From assembly GCA_948144175.1 (NCBI GenBank), contig CANXME010002275.1, forward strand, positions 5,018,501 through 5,082,500: a DNA stretch of 64,000 bases, in the 5' to 3' direction. This document shows positions 40,301-50,095 of the stretch, one piece after another (positions within the stretch are counted from its first letter, which is position 1; every line of letters starts with the position of its first letter). A program made the position numbers and the translations under genes. This stretch comes from Closterium sp. NIES-65. Its lineage: Eukaryota > Streptophyta > Zygnematophyceae > Desmidiales > Closteriaceae. Below the pieces are notes generated by a model that was not told where the DNA came from, ran no database searches, and saw only the letters and a list, made by a program, of their open reading frames with translations.

Positions 40301-42065
40301 AACCTGCAAGCCCAGCAGCTCCAGTACTCCCAGGACAAGCACCTCCGGGACCCGTGACAGCAGCACCCTCAGTAGCCGACGAACCTCCAGCACCAGCAGC
40401 ACGGCTCGAGCGCCGGGCAAACCACTCGCGCAGCTCATGTGGAGAGAGTGGCTCCCGGCGAGACGTAGCACCCGAAGAACCTCCAGGCGGAGCACCTCCA
40501 GGCTCAGCACCCCCAGGCTCAGCACCCCTAGGCTCAGCACCCAGAGGCTCAGCACCCCCAGGCGTAGCACCCCCACGCTCAGCACCCCCAGGCTCAGCAC
40601 CCTAAGGCTCACCACCCCTAGTAGCCAAAGATCCTCCAGTACCAGCTGCACGGCTCCAGCGCCGGGCAAACCACTCGCGCAGCTCCTGTGGAGAGAGTGG
40701 CTCCTGCCGAGACAAAGCACCCGGAGAACCTCCAGGCAGAGCACCTCCAGACTCAGCACCCCAAGACCCGGCACCCCCAGGCATAGCACCCCGAGGCGTA
40801 GCACCCCCAGGCTCAGCACCCCCAGGCACAGCACCTCCAGGCTCAGCACCCTCAGCACCACCAGAGTCACCAGTGACCTCGACATGCTCGACTGCGTCTA
40901 CCTGGGACACACTTGAAGGGGCAGGACCCTGAGGGCGGAGGGGGTCTACTTGGGGGGGACCTGGTACAAGGAAGAGCGGGGGCGGGGGGAGGGACGAAGT
41001 GCGGTAGGGAAAGAGGCGGTAGTAGGGGACCGACTTGTCGAACGTGACGTCCTGGGAGGACAGAACACGGCGAAAGGTGGGGTGGTAGAACTGCCACCCA
41101 GGCGCGTCAGGGGGGAACCCCAGGAAGACAGAAGGAGCAGCACGAGGGGACAGCTTGTCCGCAGACAAGTCGCGGACAAACGCCCCAGATCCCCAAACCC
41201 GGAACGCCGACGCATCGCCAACCTTCCCCGTCCACAGCAAGGCTGGGGAGGTCTTCGGCCTGGAGACCCTGGGGCGAAGGTTGATCTGATGCGCCGCGTA
41301 ACTGACCGCAAACGGCCACAGAAAATGGGGGGCAGCCGCATGCATCATAGACGTTCGAGCGACGTCCATGACCATGCCAATGCGGCGCTCAGCAATCCCA
41401 TTTTGCTTCGGAGAGTCCGGAAGCGTGAAGGTCAGACGGATGCCCCGTGCACGACATAAGGCTCTCAGAAGGCCAGAGGAAAACTGTCCGCCTCTGTTCG
41501 AGTGCAGACGCAGAACAGGAAAGTCCGAGCCAAAGCTCTGCCTGAGCTGGAGACGAGCTGCGCGGATCGAGTCGATCAGCACCTCAGTGACATCACCCTT
41601 GCTGCGCAAGGGGAAGACTGTGGTGTAACGCGAGTAGTCGTCAACAACGAGAAGGAAGTAGCGCTCGTGACCCTGTCCACGGACGCGGGCTGGGCCCCAC
41701 ACGTCCATGTGAAGCGTCTGCAACGGGGCCTCTGTCGGAGGAAACTGGGAGGAGTGAGGGGAAGCACGCTGGCGCCTCTCGACACATGGGACACAGGTAG
41801 GGCCAGGGCCCTGAGGAAGGGGAGGGAGGGACCGGGGGAGGCCAGAAACAAGAAGACAAGAGGCCATGCCTCTGAGCCGAAGCAGAGAGGGGTGACCAAG
41901 GCGGTGGTGCCAGAGGAGAGTCTTGGAGACAGGAGACGACACGAACAGGGGGCAGACTCAAGACCAGAACTGGACGCTGCAGCAAACACGTGACCCGACG
42001 CAGCTACCCTACCAGGCTCAGCAACTCTGAGCGACCCTCTACTCTGAGCGTACCACTCACGAAGC
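37400..42065 (-). pseudogene. copia D Pol remnant
   Basis: Integrase is open from about 41990 to 40602 (LWHHRLGHPS, HMDVWGP, VVDDYSRY; the D,D,E catalytic region reads LHSNRGGQFS, so the conserved Asp-Arg-Gly-Gly-Glu has become Asn and Gln). The linker at 40100-40900 contains three tandem copies of the SPQELREWFARRWSRAAG module. RT is open from about 39900 to 38679, where a TAG replaces Gln. YVDD is near 38555. RNase H continues to a TGA at 37782 (Arg in G). At about 42040 the Gag motif LREWY is joined straight to the pre-integrase VAASGHVFAAAS, so protease and the Gag C-terminus are deleted. Confidence 0.88.
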
Positions 42066-42069
42066 TGCT

Positions 42070-43198
42070 AGGGCGTGAGAAACGCGCGTGGGCGTCGTTG
42101 GAGCTGCATCTGGCCGCCGCCAGTAGAAGCAGGAGCAGGAGTAGCAGTAGTAAGGCAGGCAGCCAAGCAAGCAGTAGGCGGCGCGCTAGTGAGGCAGGTG
42201 CTCACCAGTGGTGGGAAGAGGAGGCTCGACGACTCCGCGACTTGGCGACTTGGCGGCACGGTGGCACTGCAGCAACTTCGGCTCGGCGGCTCGGGCGACT
42301 CGGGCGGCTCGGCTGCTCGGGCGACTCGGGTGGCTCGGCGGCTCGGCGCGGCGGTACGGGTGCTCGGCAGTAACTGCAGCTCGGCGGCTCGGCGACCCAG
42401 CGGCTCGGGCGGTTGGGGCGGCTCGGGTGGCTCGGGCGGCTCGGGCGGCTCAGGCAGCTCGGGCGGTTCGGGCGGCTCGGGCGGCTCGGGTGACTCGGCA
42501 CTAGCTCGGCGGCGCCGGCGGCGTGGTGGTGACGGCGGGGCCGCCCGAAGACAGCGGCGGGGCCGGATGGAGCGGCGACGGGGCCAGCAGAAGCGGGGCC
42601 GGGTTCGGTGCAGGGCTGCGGGGCCGCAAGGGAGGTGGCGGGGCCGCGGTGGAGAATGGCGGCAGGGGCCGCGACGAAGGGCGGCAGGGGTCGCGACAAA
42701 GGGCGGCAGGGGCCGCGACGAAGGGCGGCAGGGGCCGCAACGAAGGGCGAGGACGCGACGAGAGTGGCGGGGCCGCGACAAGAGATGGCGGGGCCGCGAC
42801 GAGAGGTGGCGGGGCCGCGACGAGGGGCGGGGCCGCGACGTAGGGCGGGGCCGCGACGTAGGGCGGGGCCGCGACAAGGGGCGGGGCCGCGACGTAGGGC
42901 GAGGCCGCAACGTAGGGCGGGGCTGCAACAAGGGGCGGGGCCGCGACGTAGGGCGGGGCCGCGACAAGGGGCGGGGCCGCGACGTAGGGCGGGGCCGCAA
43001 CAAGGGGCGGGGCCGCGACGTAGGGCGGGGCCACGACAAGGGGCGGGGCCGCGACGAAAGAGGCGGGGTCGCGCGCCAGAAAGAAAATCGCCGTGGGCCA
43101 TAGGTCGCACGCCGCTGGGTGTGCGACAGATCGAGTAGCAACGGAAGCAGTAGTAGGGCCTTAGGAACAGTTCCCACGAGGGAACCTGCTCAATACCA
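42070..43198 (-). repeat. Leader of copia D with CGGGGCCGCGACG minisatellite
   Basis: 42640-43080 is a tandem array with units GGGGCCGCGACGTAGGGC and GGGGCCGCGACAAGGGGC (18 bp). 42280-42490 is a CGGCTCGGGCGG-type nine-base repeat. Only a short Gag tail (about 42070-42250) remains between leader and pre-integrase. Arginine/proline-rich frames here are open on both strands and have no support as genes. Confidence 0.85.
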
Positions 43199-43330
43199 TG
43201 TGAGAATTGAAACGAGAATAGATGAACTATGAAATGAAGTGAGTACAAATATGAAACCCTAATTGGTTGTACCCCCTATGGGATACCCCACTATAGCCTA
43301 CACAACAGCATAAGCTATAATGTTCTGACA
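43199..43330 (-). repeat. 5' LTR of copia D
   Basis: 132 bp, near-identical to the 3' copy at 37226-37356. Confidence 0.93.
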
Positions 43331-44818
43331 CTGGCATGAGAAAGAGCCGCGGAGGGGGGAGCGGGGCAGTGCGGTAGGGAAAAAGACGGTTAAAGGGTAC
43401 CGACTCGTCAAAGGTGACGTCCTGAGAGGCAAAGACCCGGCGCGAGGTGAGGTGGTAAAACTGCCAACCAGGCGTGTCAGGAACAAAGCCAAGGAAGACA
43501 CAGGGAACGGCACGGGAGGAGAGCTTGTCCGCGGACGTATCGCGGACAAAGGCTCGACATCCCCAGACTCGGAACACCAACGCATCGCCAACCTCCCCCG
43601 TCCAATGCAGGGTAGGCGAGGTCTCCGGAATAGAGACACGGGGCCAGAGGTTGAGCTGATGCGCGGCGTACTGCAGTGCAAACGGCCACAGGAAATGGGG
43701 GGCAGCCGCATGGATCATGGAGGTACGAGCGACCTCCATGACAAGACCAATGCGGCGCTCAACAATCCCATTCTGCTGTGGAGAGGCCGGGAGCGTGAAC
43801 GACTGGATGATGCCGTGCTCCACATAGTAGGCTGCCAAGAGGTCAGAGGAAAACTCGCCACCTCTGTCAGAGTGCAGACGCAGGACTCGAAAGTCCGACT
43901 GGAACCTCTGGCGGAGCTGGAGACGAGCAGCGCGGATCCAGGGGATCAAGACATCAGGGACCTCACCCTTGGTACGCAAGGGGAAGACCGTGGTGTAGTG
44001 CGTGTAGTCGTCGACGACTAGCAGAAAGTACCGCTCGTGGCCCTGTTCCCGAACGCGGGCGGGGCCCCACACGTCCAGGTGGAGAGTCTGCAGGGGAGCC
44101 TCTGTGGGAGGGAACGAGGAGGAGTGAGGAGCGGCGCGCTGTCGCCCCTCGACACAGGGAAGACAGGGAGGAGCAGGCGAGGGTGGGAGGGGAGGGAGAA
44201 CCCTGGGAAGACCAGAGACAAGGTACCTGGAGTGCATGCCGCGAAGGCGCTGCACTGACGGGTGACCAAGGTAGTGGTGCCAGAGGACAGTCCTGTGTGA
44301 CAGGGAGCGACACGAGCAGGGGGCAAACAGCTGACCTGACGCAGACGCAGACGCAGCTACCGGAGGAGACTCAGTGGTCAGTGTGTACAAGTCCGACCCT
44401 GGCTGCCGAGTGAAGGTAGCGAGGTGACGTCCCGTCCGCGCACACATGCAATGCGTCACACGCTCGTAGGCCGGGGTGAACTGGTGAACACCCGCGTCCT
44501 GGAGTGCGGATGCCGCCACCAAGTTCGTAGAGAACGAGGGGAGGTAGAGGCCCGACAGCGTGCCAGACGGGACAGCAGGACAAGGGAGAGCAGTGGTGGA
44601 GGTCACAAGGACCGGACCCCCTGAGGGGTCAGCCAGAGAGACAGCAACCGGTCGAGGAAGCTGCTCTAGGGCAGTGCGGTCACGAAAGAAACAGCGGGAA
44701 GCACCTGAGTCCACTGTGAAGGTGTGTAGTGCCTCAGTAGGTGCGGTGCAAGCGAACGTAGACGCACTAGCACCTAGGGCAGCAGCCTCACCAGGACCTA
44801 GAGCAGCAGACGCGCTAG
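43331..44818 (-). pseudogene. copia E protease and integrase segment
   Basis: Uninterrupted frame on the minus strand, cut at both ends by nested elements. The protease box DSGASRCFFRDR is near 44713. The pre-integrase zinc motif is LWHHYLGHPS ... CLPCVEGRQ (about 44290-44150). The integrase has HLDVWGPARV (about 44080), VVDDYTHY, LHSDRGGEFS (about 43880-43850) and the QQNGIVERRIG block. All integrase catalytic residues are present, unlike in D. It is separated from its Gag by TRIM F and from its RT by copia D. Confidence 0.88.
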
Positions 44819-44996
44819 TGTCAGAATATAATGCTTGTCTAGTCTATAGTGGGGTATTCAATAGTGAGTATACCCGTTTAGGGCTTGCTATTTGTACCTC
44901 CCTTCTTTCTAGTCAATCTCCTCTTTTGCCTAATTCTCTCTTACCTAGCTAGGTAAACCCTAGTTATGGCTCCTTCTTCTAGCTACTATTTTGACA
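44819..44996 (+). repeat. 5' LTR of element F
   Basis: 178 bp. The start TGTCAGAA-ATAATG and the TATAGTGGGGTA block resemble the copia LTRs of A, D and G, indicating dependence on the same machinery. Confidence 0.92.
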
Positions 44997-46050
44997 TGCT
45001 ATCAGAGCAGTGTCGCTCTTGGCCTGTGGGCCCGCCTGCTTCCGCTGCCCTACTGTCTGTCGCGCGCCCCGTGGCGTGCGATGTACATTTTTCTTCCCGC
45101 CATGCGCTCGAGGCGCGTGGCGGTTTTCTGCCCGCCATGCGCTCGGGACGCGTGGCCGTTTCCGTCGACCCGCGCGCCCGTCCCCGTTGACCTTCCCGTG
45201 GCTCCCCGTCGCCCTTCGCAGTGGCCCCATCGACCCGCCCGCGGCTCCCCATCGCCCTTCGCGGCGGCCCTATCAACCCGCGCGCGGATCCCCATCGCCC
45301 TTCGCGGCGAACCCGTCGACCCGCGCGCCGCCCCCAGGGACCCGTGCGCTCGTCCCCCGTCGACCCACGCGTCGCCCTACGCCCCCCCCCCTCCCCGGCA
45401 CACCTGAGTTTGCTAACCGCACACCTGAGTTCGCTTCCCGCACACTTGTGCATGATTCGCGCACACCTGAGCTCGCTTACCGCACACTCAGGGTATGGGG
45501 ATGACGGGTATGGGGGTGGCGGGTGTGTGAGCCGTCACCTACTCCTCCTCCTCCTCCTCCGTCTCCCACTGCTGCAGCTGAGGGGGGTGGGTGTGTGGGA
45601 GCCGAAGGAGTGGTGCTAGGGGGGTGACATGGGAGTGGAGTTAGGGGTGAAGCAGTTAGGGTGTGTGTTAAGGGTGTGGGTCAGTTGGAGGAGGTTGTGT
45701 GGAGGTAGCTGTCGTGTCGCCTGCAGCGCCTGTAGTCCGTCGCCCTTGCTTCGGTAACCAGTGAGCCTGTTGCACCAGTCGCCAGTGGGTCCGTTGCTCC
45801 TGCCGCTCGTCTTAGCCGCGGAGCCAGTCACTCCAGTAGTCCGTCGCCTTTTCTTCGGTAGCCACTGAGTCAGCCGCTCCTGTGCCCGTGCCTCTGCAGC
45901 TTCAGTCGTTGCCTCCCATCTTCTCTCCTCCCACAGTCTCTCCTCCTCCTCACTTGCCCTCTATGTTAGCCTCTAGCTTTGCTTGCAATTGTGAACCTGC
46001 TCTATGGCTGCTTGCTATGCTGATTATACCCCACTTTGACTATGGGGGTG

Positions 46051-46228
46051 TGTCAGAATATAATGCCTGTTTAGTCTGTAGTGGGGTACTCAATAGTGAG
46101 TATACCTTTTTAGGGCTTGCTATTTGTACCTCCCTTCTTTCTAGTCAATCTCCTCTTTTGCCCAATTCTCTCTTGCCTAGCTAGGTAAACCCTAGCTATG
46201 GCTCCTTGTTCTAGCTACTATTTTGACA
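46051..46228 (+). repeat. 3' LTR of element F
   Basis: 178 bp, same length as the 5' copy with about ten substitutions, mostly transitions. Confidence 0.92.
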
Positions 46229-47633
46229 GCTAGCACCTAGAGCTGCAGCCTCACTGGTCCCTATGCCTGGGTCAGGCGAAACACTCAGGTAACAGTCACC
46301 TTCAGCACTAATAGTCAATGCATACATAGCAGCAAGAATAGCATCATAATTAAGAGCAAAGATATCAATCCCCTTCTTAAGCAGATCAGCCTAGCGGGGC
46401 AGCTCAGAGGCGTCAGGAAACTGCTCACGCCAGGCGTCGTCGAGGCGAAAGAAACAGCGTGAAACCTCCCACAAGTCTGGCCAGTGCGGTCACCTGTGCG
46501 GATGACATACGGGCAGGTACCCCCTCCCCCAGACCCCCCATGCTGAGAGTACCACTCACGGAGCTGCTGGGGCGAGGGAGCCTCGCCGGGGCGCTGCTGC
46601 TGCTGCCTCTGGCCACCGCCAAACCCCCCACGCTGTACCGTTCCACCGCGCCCGCCACCCGATCCACCGCCGCCACCACTGCCAGCACCACCACCACCAC
46701 CCCCACCACCGTCGCCGCCGCCACCACCCCCGGTGCCGCCACTGACCCCCCCACCACCCGCGCCACTCCCACTCCCGCCACCACCCCCGCCCCCCCCCCC
46801 CCCTCCACCGCCGCTGCCCCCGCCTCCACCTCCACCACCCCTGCCTCCCTTGCCCCTGCCGCCCTTGCGTCTCCCACTAGGAGTAGATGCGGCCCCGACT
46901 CTCTCAGCTCCGAGGAAGTCGACAACAACAGCAGATGCAATGGAGGGGAGGAGGGGGGGGGGGGAGCACCCCTCAAAGAAGGGGGTACAGGGGTCACCAC
47001 GAAAGGCACCTATAGCGACAATGCTCTTCTCAGCTGCTAGGAGCTCCTTCTCGAGGAGGTCGATAGTGAGGTCAGTGGGGGAGAGGGCGAGAAACTGGTC
47101 CCTGACAGTGCGAAGGGAGTCAGGGAGGCGGGTGACAAGGTGGTACAGTGTGAGGTACATCGGGGGGGGGGGTTCTTGGCGAGGAAATCGGGGGAGAGTG
47201 CTGCACGGTAGCGGAGGTCACTGGTACGGAGGTGGGTAATGAGGTCAGATACAGTGGCAAAGGCGGACAGGTCGGGGAAGAGGTAGGGCAGTGAGAGACG
47301 GCCTATGGCAGCTGTGGCAGGAGAGGAGTAGCGCGCGACTAATGCGTCGTACAGCTCCTTGGCGGTCTTATGCTGTCCGAAGTGCTCGCGCTCATCTAAC
47401 GGTAGGTGACTGCGAACCGCTAGGTGAGCGTGTGCATCACGGGTCTGCCACTGGGAGCGAACCGTACTGTCAGCAATAGTGGGAGGTGCGGGAGCAGCGC
47501 CTGACGTATGGTCATATAGTGAGACATCGTCCTTGGCAGTGATCTGAAGGAACAGGTGAAGATCATCTAGCCACACCTCAAACTTAATCGGGCGACCCTC
47601 GGCGTCAAAGGTGAGAATGGACGGGGTGGCCAT
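46229..47633 (-). pseudogene. copia E Gag
   Basis: Starts MATPSILTFDAEGRPIKFEVWLDDLHLF at 47633 and is open to 47037. A frame change occurs at a run of 11-12 C (minus strand, 47160-47171), where most of the Gag continues in another frame (MYLTLYHLVTRLPDSL). A glycine run of about 60 residues lies near 46850-46690. The variant zinc motif begins CPYVIRTGDRTGQTCG near 46515 and loses frame just before its His. The reading frame then ends at F. Confidence 0.85.
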
Positions 47634-48154
47634 TGTGGCAGTAGGAACAGTAGCACTAGTACAGTAGGAACAGGAACAGGAGTTGCTGCAGGTGGGGCAC
47701 AGTAGGGCGGCGCGGCTCGGTTCGGGCGGCGCGGTTCGGTTCGGGCGGCGCAGCTCGGTTCGGGCTGTGCGGCTCGGCTCGGTCTGGGCTACGCGGCGGT
47801 GCGCGCCTAGGGGACGTGCGCGTGGGCGGCTGTAGCGGGCAGGCCGGGGCCGCTCGTGGGCCTTACTAGCGGGCGGGTGGCCTAGGGAGGGCGTCGTGGC
47901 GGCCTACGGGTGGCTAACGGGCGGCACGCGCTCAGAAACAGCCGCGCGCGGGCTGCTAAAGGGCGACGCGCGGGAAAAAAAAGGCCGCGCGCGGCACTAG
48001 CGAGCCGCGCACAGGCAGCAGGAGAAGACGAGGCGCACGAGGGCGCACTAGGGGAACGGCGCTCGAGGGCGCTAGGACGATGGGGCGCTCAAAGGCGCTT
48101 CTAACGGTGGGCCCTTATGTGAGTCCTAGGTCTAGAACCTAAGCTCTGCTACCA
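47634..48154 (-). other. Leader of copia E
   Basis: GC-rich leader between LTR and Gag. It contains a GGTTCGGGCGGCGCGG-type repeat at 47700-47790. No coding signal. Confidence 0.7.
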
Positions 48155-48278
48155 TGTCAATATGAGAAGTGTATGAACTATGAAAAGATGGAGTACAAGT
48201 AGTGAACCCTAGTTTGTGTACCCCCTAAAGGCTAACCCACTATAGCGTACACAACAACAACACATATAGTGTTTGACA
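48155..48278 (-). repeat. 5' LTR of copia E (124 bp)
   Basis: On the minus strand it runs TGTCAAACACTATATG to ATATTGACA, followed by TGGTAGCAGAGC, an initiator-tRNA primer-binding site. Right flank ACATA cannot be paired because the other end of E is lost. Confidence 0.88.
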
Positions 48279-48643
48279 ACATATTCACAAAATAAGAAAC
48301 CAGTTTTATAAAAACAATGTACATTCTTTATGTGCCTTCAGAGGTAAATAATGAAACGTTTTTGCGTTTTGGACCATTTTGAGCAAAGAAAAACACTATC
48401 ATCATTATCTAACTCTTCACCTCCATATACCACGTAAAAAACTATTATTTTCTAGTGAATGTCATTTCACAATAGTTAATGGGAAAAATACGCTGATAGA
48501 ACATCATGAGCATAATGTGCAAAAACATAGCTCACAAAAACTCCGTACAAAAGTACGTCCAAAATGACGCTCTAGATAGTGATGCAGCACGTTGTATCGC
48601 GGTTGTGTCCCAGTATAACGAAATCCACTCTGGCGATAAACAG
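48279..48643. other. AT-rich unassigned stretch between copia E and the fold-back element
   Basis: 365 bases, strongly AT-rich compared with both neighbours. It includes the left TSD of the fold-back (GATAAACAG, 48635-48643). No coding or RNA feature is recognised. Confidence 0.5.
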
Positions 48644-49139
48644 GAGAGAATTTCTCCAGACCCCGAACGGTGATTTGCTGTTGCACACGTGGCCTCGAAT
48701 TGCTACCGTGGTCGGACAATTCGATGATAATTGCTCGAGTGGTCTTGCCAGAGGTTTCCTCTGGCAATTTTTAAACCGGCACATTACCCAAAACCGGTTT
48801 TTAGCCCTGAAATTCTTACGTCGAACGTGTCTCTTCCCGCGAAAGTGTGGCGTACCTGGAAATACGTGCACGAGGGCGACAACGCCACTATTCGGATACG
48901 CGACAAAAATCAGCACACTCATCTAGGCAAACAGTTGCGCTCAATTTCGGTCCATATCGTAACCAATCCGCGCATAGTTATATGATTCCACGATCATATA
49001 TTCAGTTGGACGGATGTCAGTACGCGCGACCAATTACAGAGTGCGCCTGATTGGTCGACTTTATGCGCGGGGCCTTTTCTAACCTTGCGCGTCCAATCAG
49101 ACGCGGTCATGTAAGATCGCGCTCATATAAAACCGCATA

Positions 49140-49653
49140 CCGTCACCCCCCGGATATAAGCGCCACCCTAGGATAAGCGCCTGGCGCTTCTAATTGGCAT
49201 ATGGCGCTTATATCCCCTCCTCGATTATAAGCGCACCCCCTGAAAAAACTAGTTTTATTATAAGCGCACGTAAACTTTAAAATTTGAAATGTGTACAAAA
49301 CGTTGTAATGATTTTTACTTTAGCAGGCAGATATGTTGCAGATTCGGTTCCCTTCACATTCGGACCCTGCACTGGATGCGGGTCCAGTCAGCAGGAGCTG
49401 TCAGGAGCTGGATGTGAGTCAGATTGGGTGTGTCTCCCAGCGCGCGCGAGAATTTCACAGACGACCCCATGTAAATTCGACTCGATTGAAAGGGCAAGCA
49501 CGAGACCTACAGTTTGGTGTTAAAAAATATAAAAAATATGAATGTCATTTTATAAACGCCGGCGCTTATAACTTTACTCGATTATAAGCCCACCCCCTTG
49601 AAAAAACATGTTTTATTATTGCCCCCCATGGGGGTATATCCGGGGGGTGACGG
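49140..49653. mobile_element. 514-bp MITE with TA duplication, inserted in fold-back left arm
   Basis: Nineteen-base perfect terminal inverted repeats (CCGTCACCCCCCGGATATA at the left, its complement at the right), flanked by TA (49138-49139 and 49654-49655). The right fold-back arm shows the empty site (ACCGCAYATTTAYC), which proves insertion. Subterminal motif TTATAAGC(G/C)CACCCCC plus TGAAAAAAC occurs near both ends. No ORF of note. TA target choice fits Tc1/mariner-type transposases, but the terminal sequence is not one I recognise. Confidence 0.9.
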
Positions 49654-49755
49654 TATTTATCTGTATGAGCGCGCATATGTGATGCTCGAATGTGTGTATA
49701 ATCTGTTTTATTAATCTAAATTCGAGAGACATTATCACTGCCGGCGTTTTGCCAT

Positions 49756-49889
49756 TGTGAAACAATGAGAAGAGGGAATGAAATGACTAAGTCACAAATT
49801 GGTACAAATAGCAAATCCTAGGAATCTGTACCCCATATGTGCTACCCCACTATGGCCTACAAACATGTATCAGCTATAATGTTCTGACA
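49756..49889 (-). repeat. 3' LTR of copia G
   Basis: 134 bp, TGTGAAACAATGAG to TTCTGACA on the + strand. Has C where the 5' copy has A in GCTACC(C/A)CACTATGG. Confidence 0.96.
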
Positions 49890-50095
49890 CACCCCCATAG
49901 GCAAAGTGGGGGAGAACAAGGGGTCACAAGACCAGTCAAGCAAAGCAAAGCAAGCTCAGGGTGGATCACAAAGTCACCACACAGTCCGAGCACAAGAGCA
50001 GGGCCAGAGGCCAGTTCACATGCAGGAGTACAGACATATATATAATACTAGACAAGCAAGAGCAGGTATATATATATGTCACAGTACAAGTGAAG

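Larger units (their letters stand above)
37226..43330 (-). mobile_element. Ty1/copia element D, full-length but defective, inserted in E
   Basis: LTRs at 43199-43330 (5') and 37226-37356 (3') differ by one substitution and one single-base indel. The flanks TTGGC (37221-37225) and CTGGC (43331-43335) are a 5-bp TSD with one change. The primer-binding site lies next to 43198 (TGGTATTGAGC on the minus strand). The body lacks most of Gag and all of protease. It interrupts the E sequence between its integrase and linker. Confidence 0.93.
44819..46228 (+). mobile_element. TRIM-like non-autonomous LTR element F (1410 bp)
   Basis: Two 178-bp direct repeats (44819-44996 and 46051-46228), TGTCAGAATATAATGC to TTTTGACA, flanked by a perfect 5-bp TSD GCTAG (44814-44818 and 46229-46233). 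The primer-binding site TGCTATCAGAGC follows the first LTR at 44997. A polypurine tract CTATGGGGGTG precedes the second and matches the one used by the autonomous copia elements. The 1054-bp interior has no retrotransposon domain; it is GC-rich with CCCATCGCCCTTCGCGG-type repeats at 45180-45380. The LTRs differ at about 10 of 178 sites. Confidence 0.93.
34958..48278 (-). mobile_element. Ty1/copia element E, 3' truncated, host of two nested insertions
   Basis: Reading right to left: 5' LTR 48278-48155, leader, Gag 47633-46229, [TRIM F], protease-integrase 44818-43331, [copia D], linker and RT 37225-35130, RNase H to 34958. Flanks of D and F are continuous E sequence, proved by their TSDs. The protein differs throughout from the A/B/D/G type (for example MATPSILTFDAEGRPIKFEV, SFQSDFRVLRLHSD), so E is a separate subfamily. 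It ends at 34958 against copia B without a 3' LTR. Confidence 0.9.

Noticed and set aside
42075-43248. Arg/Gly and Pro/Ala frames of 340-370 codons on both strands
   Set aside because: They arise from the 18-bp GC-rich leader array of copia D.
30144-48283. Treating B and E as one inverted element with paired TSDs
   Set aside because: The flanks CAGCA (30144-30148) and ACATA (48279-48283) do not match, and the two belong to different subfamilies.
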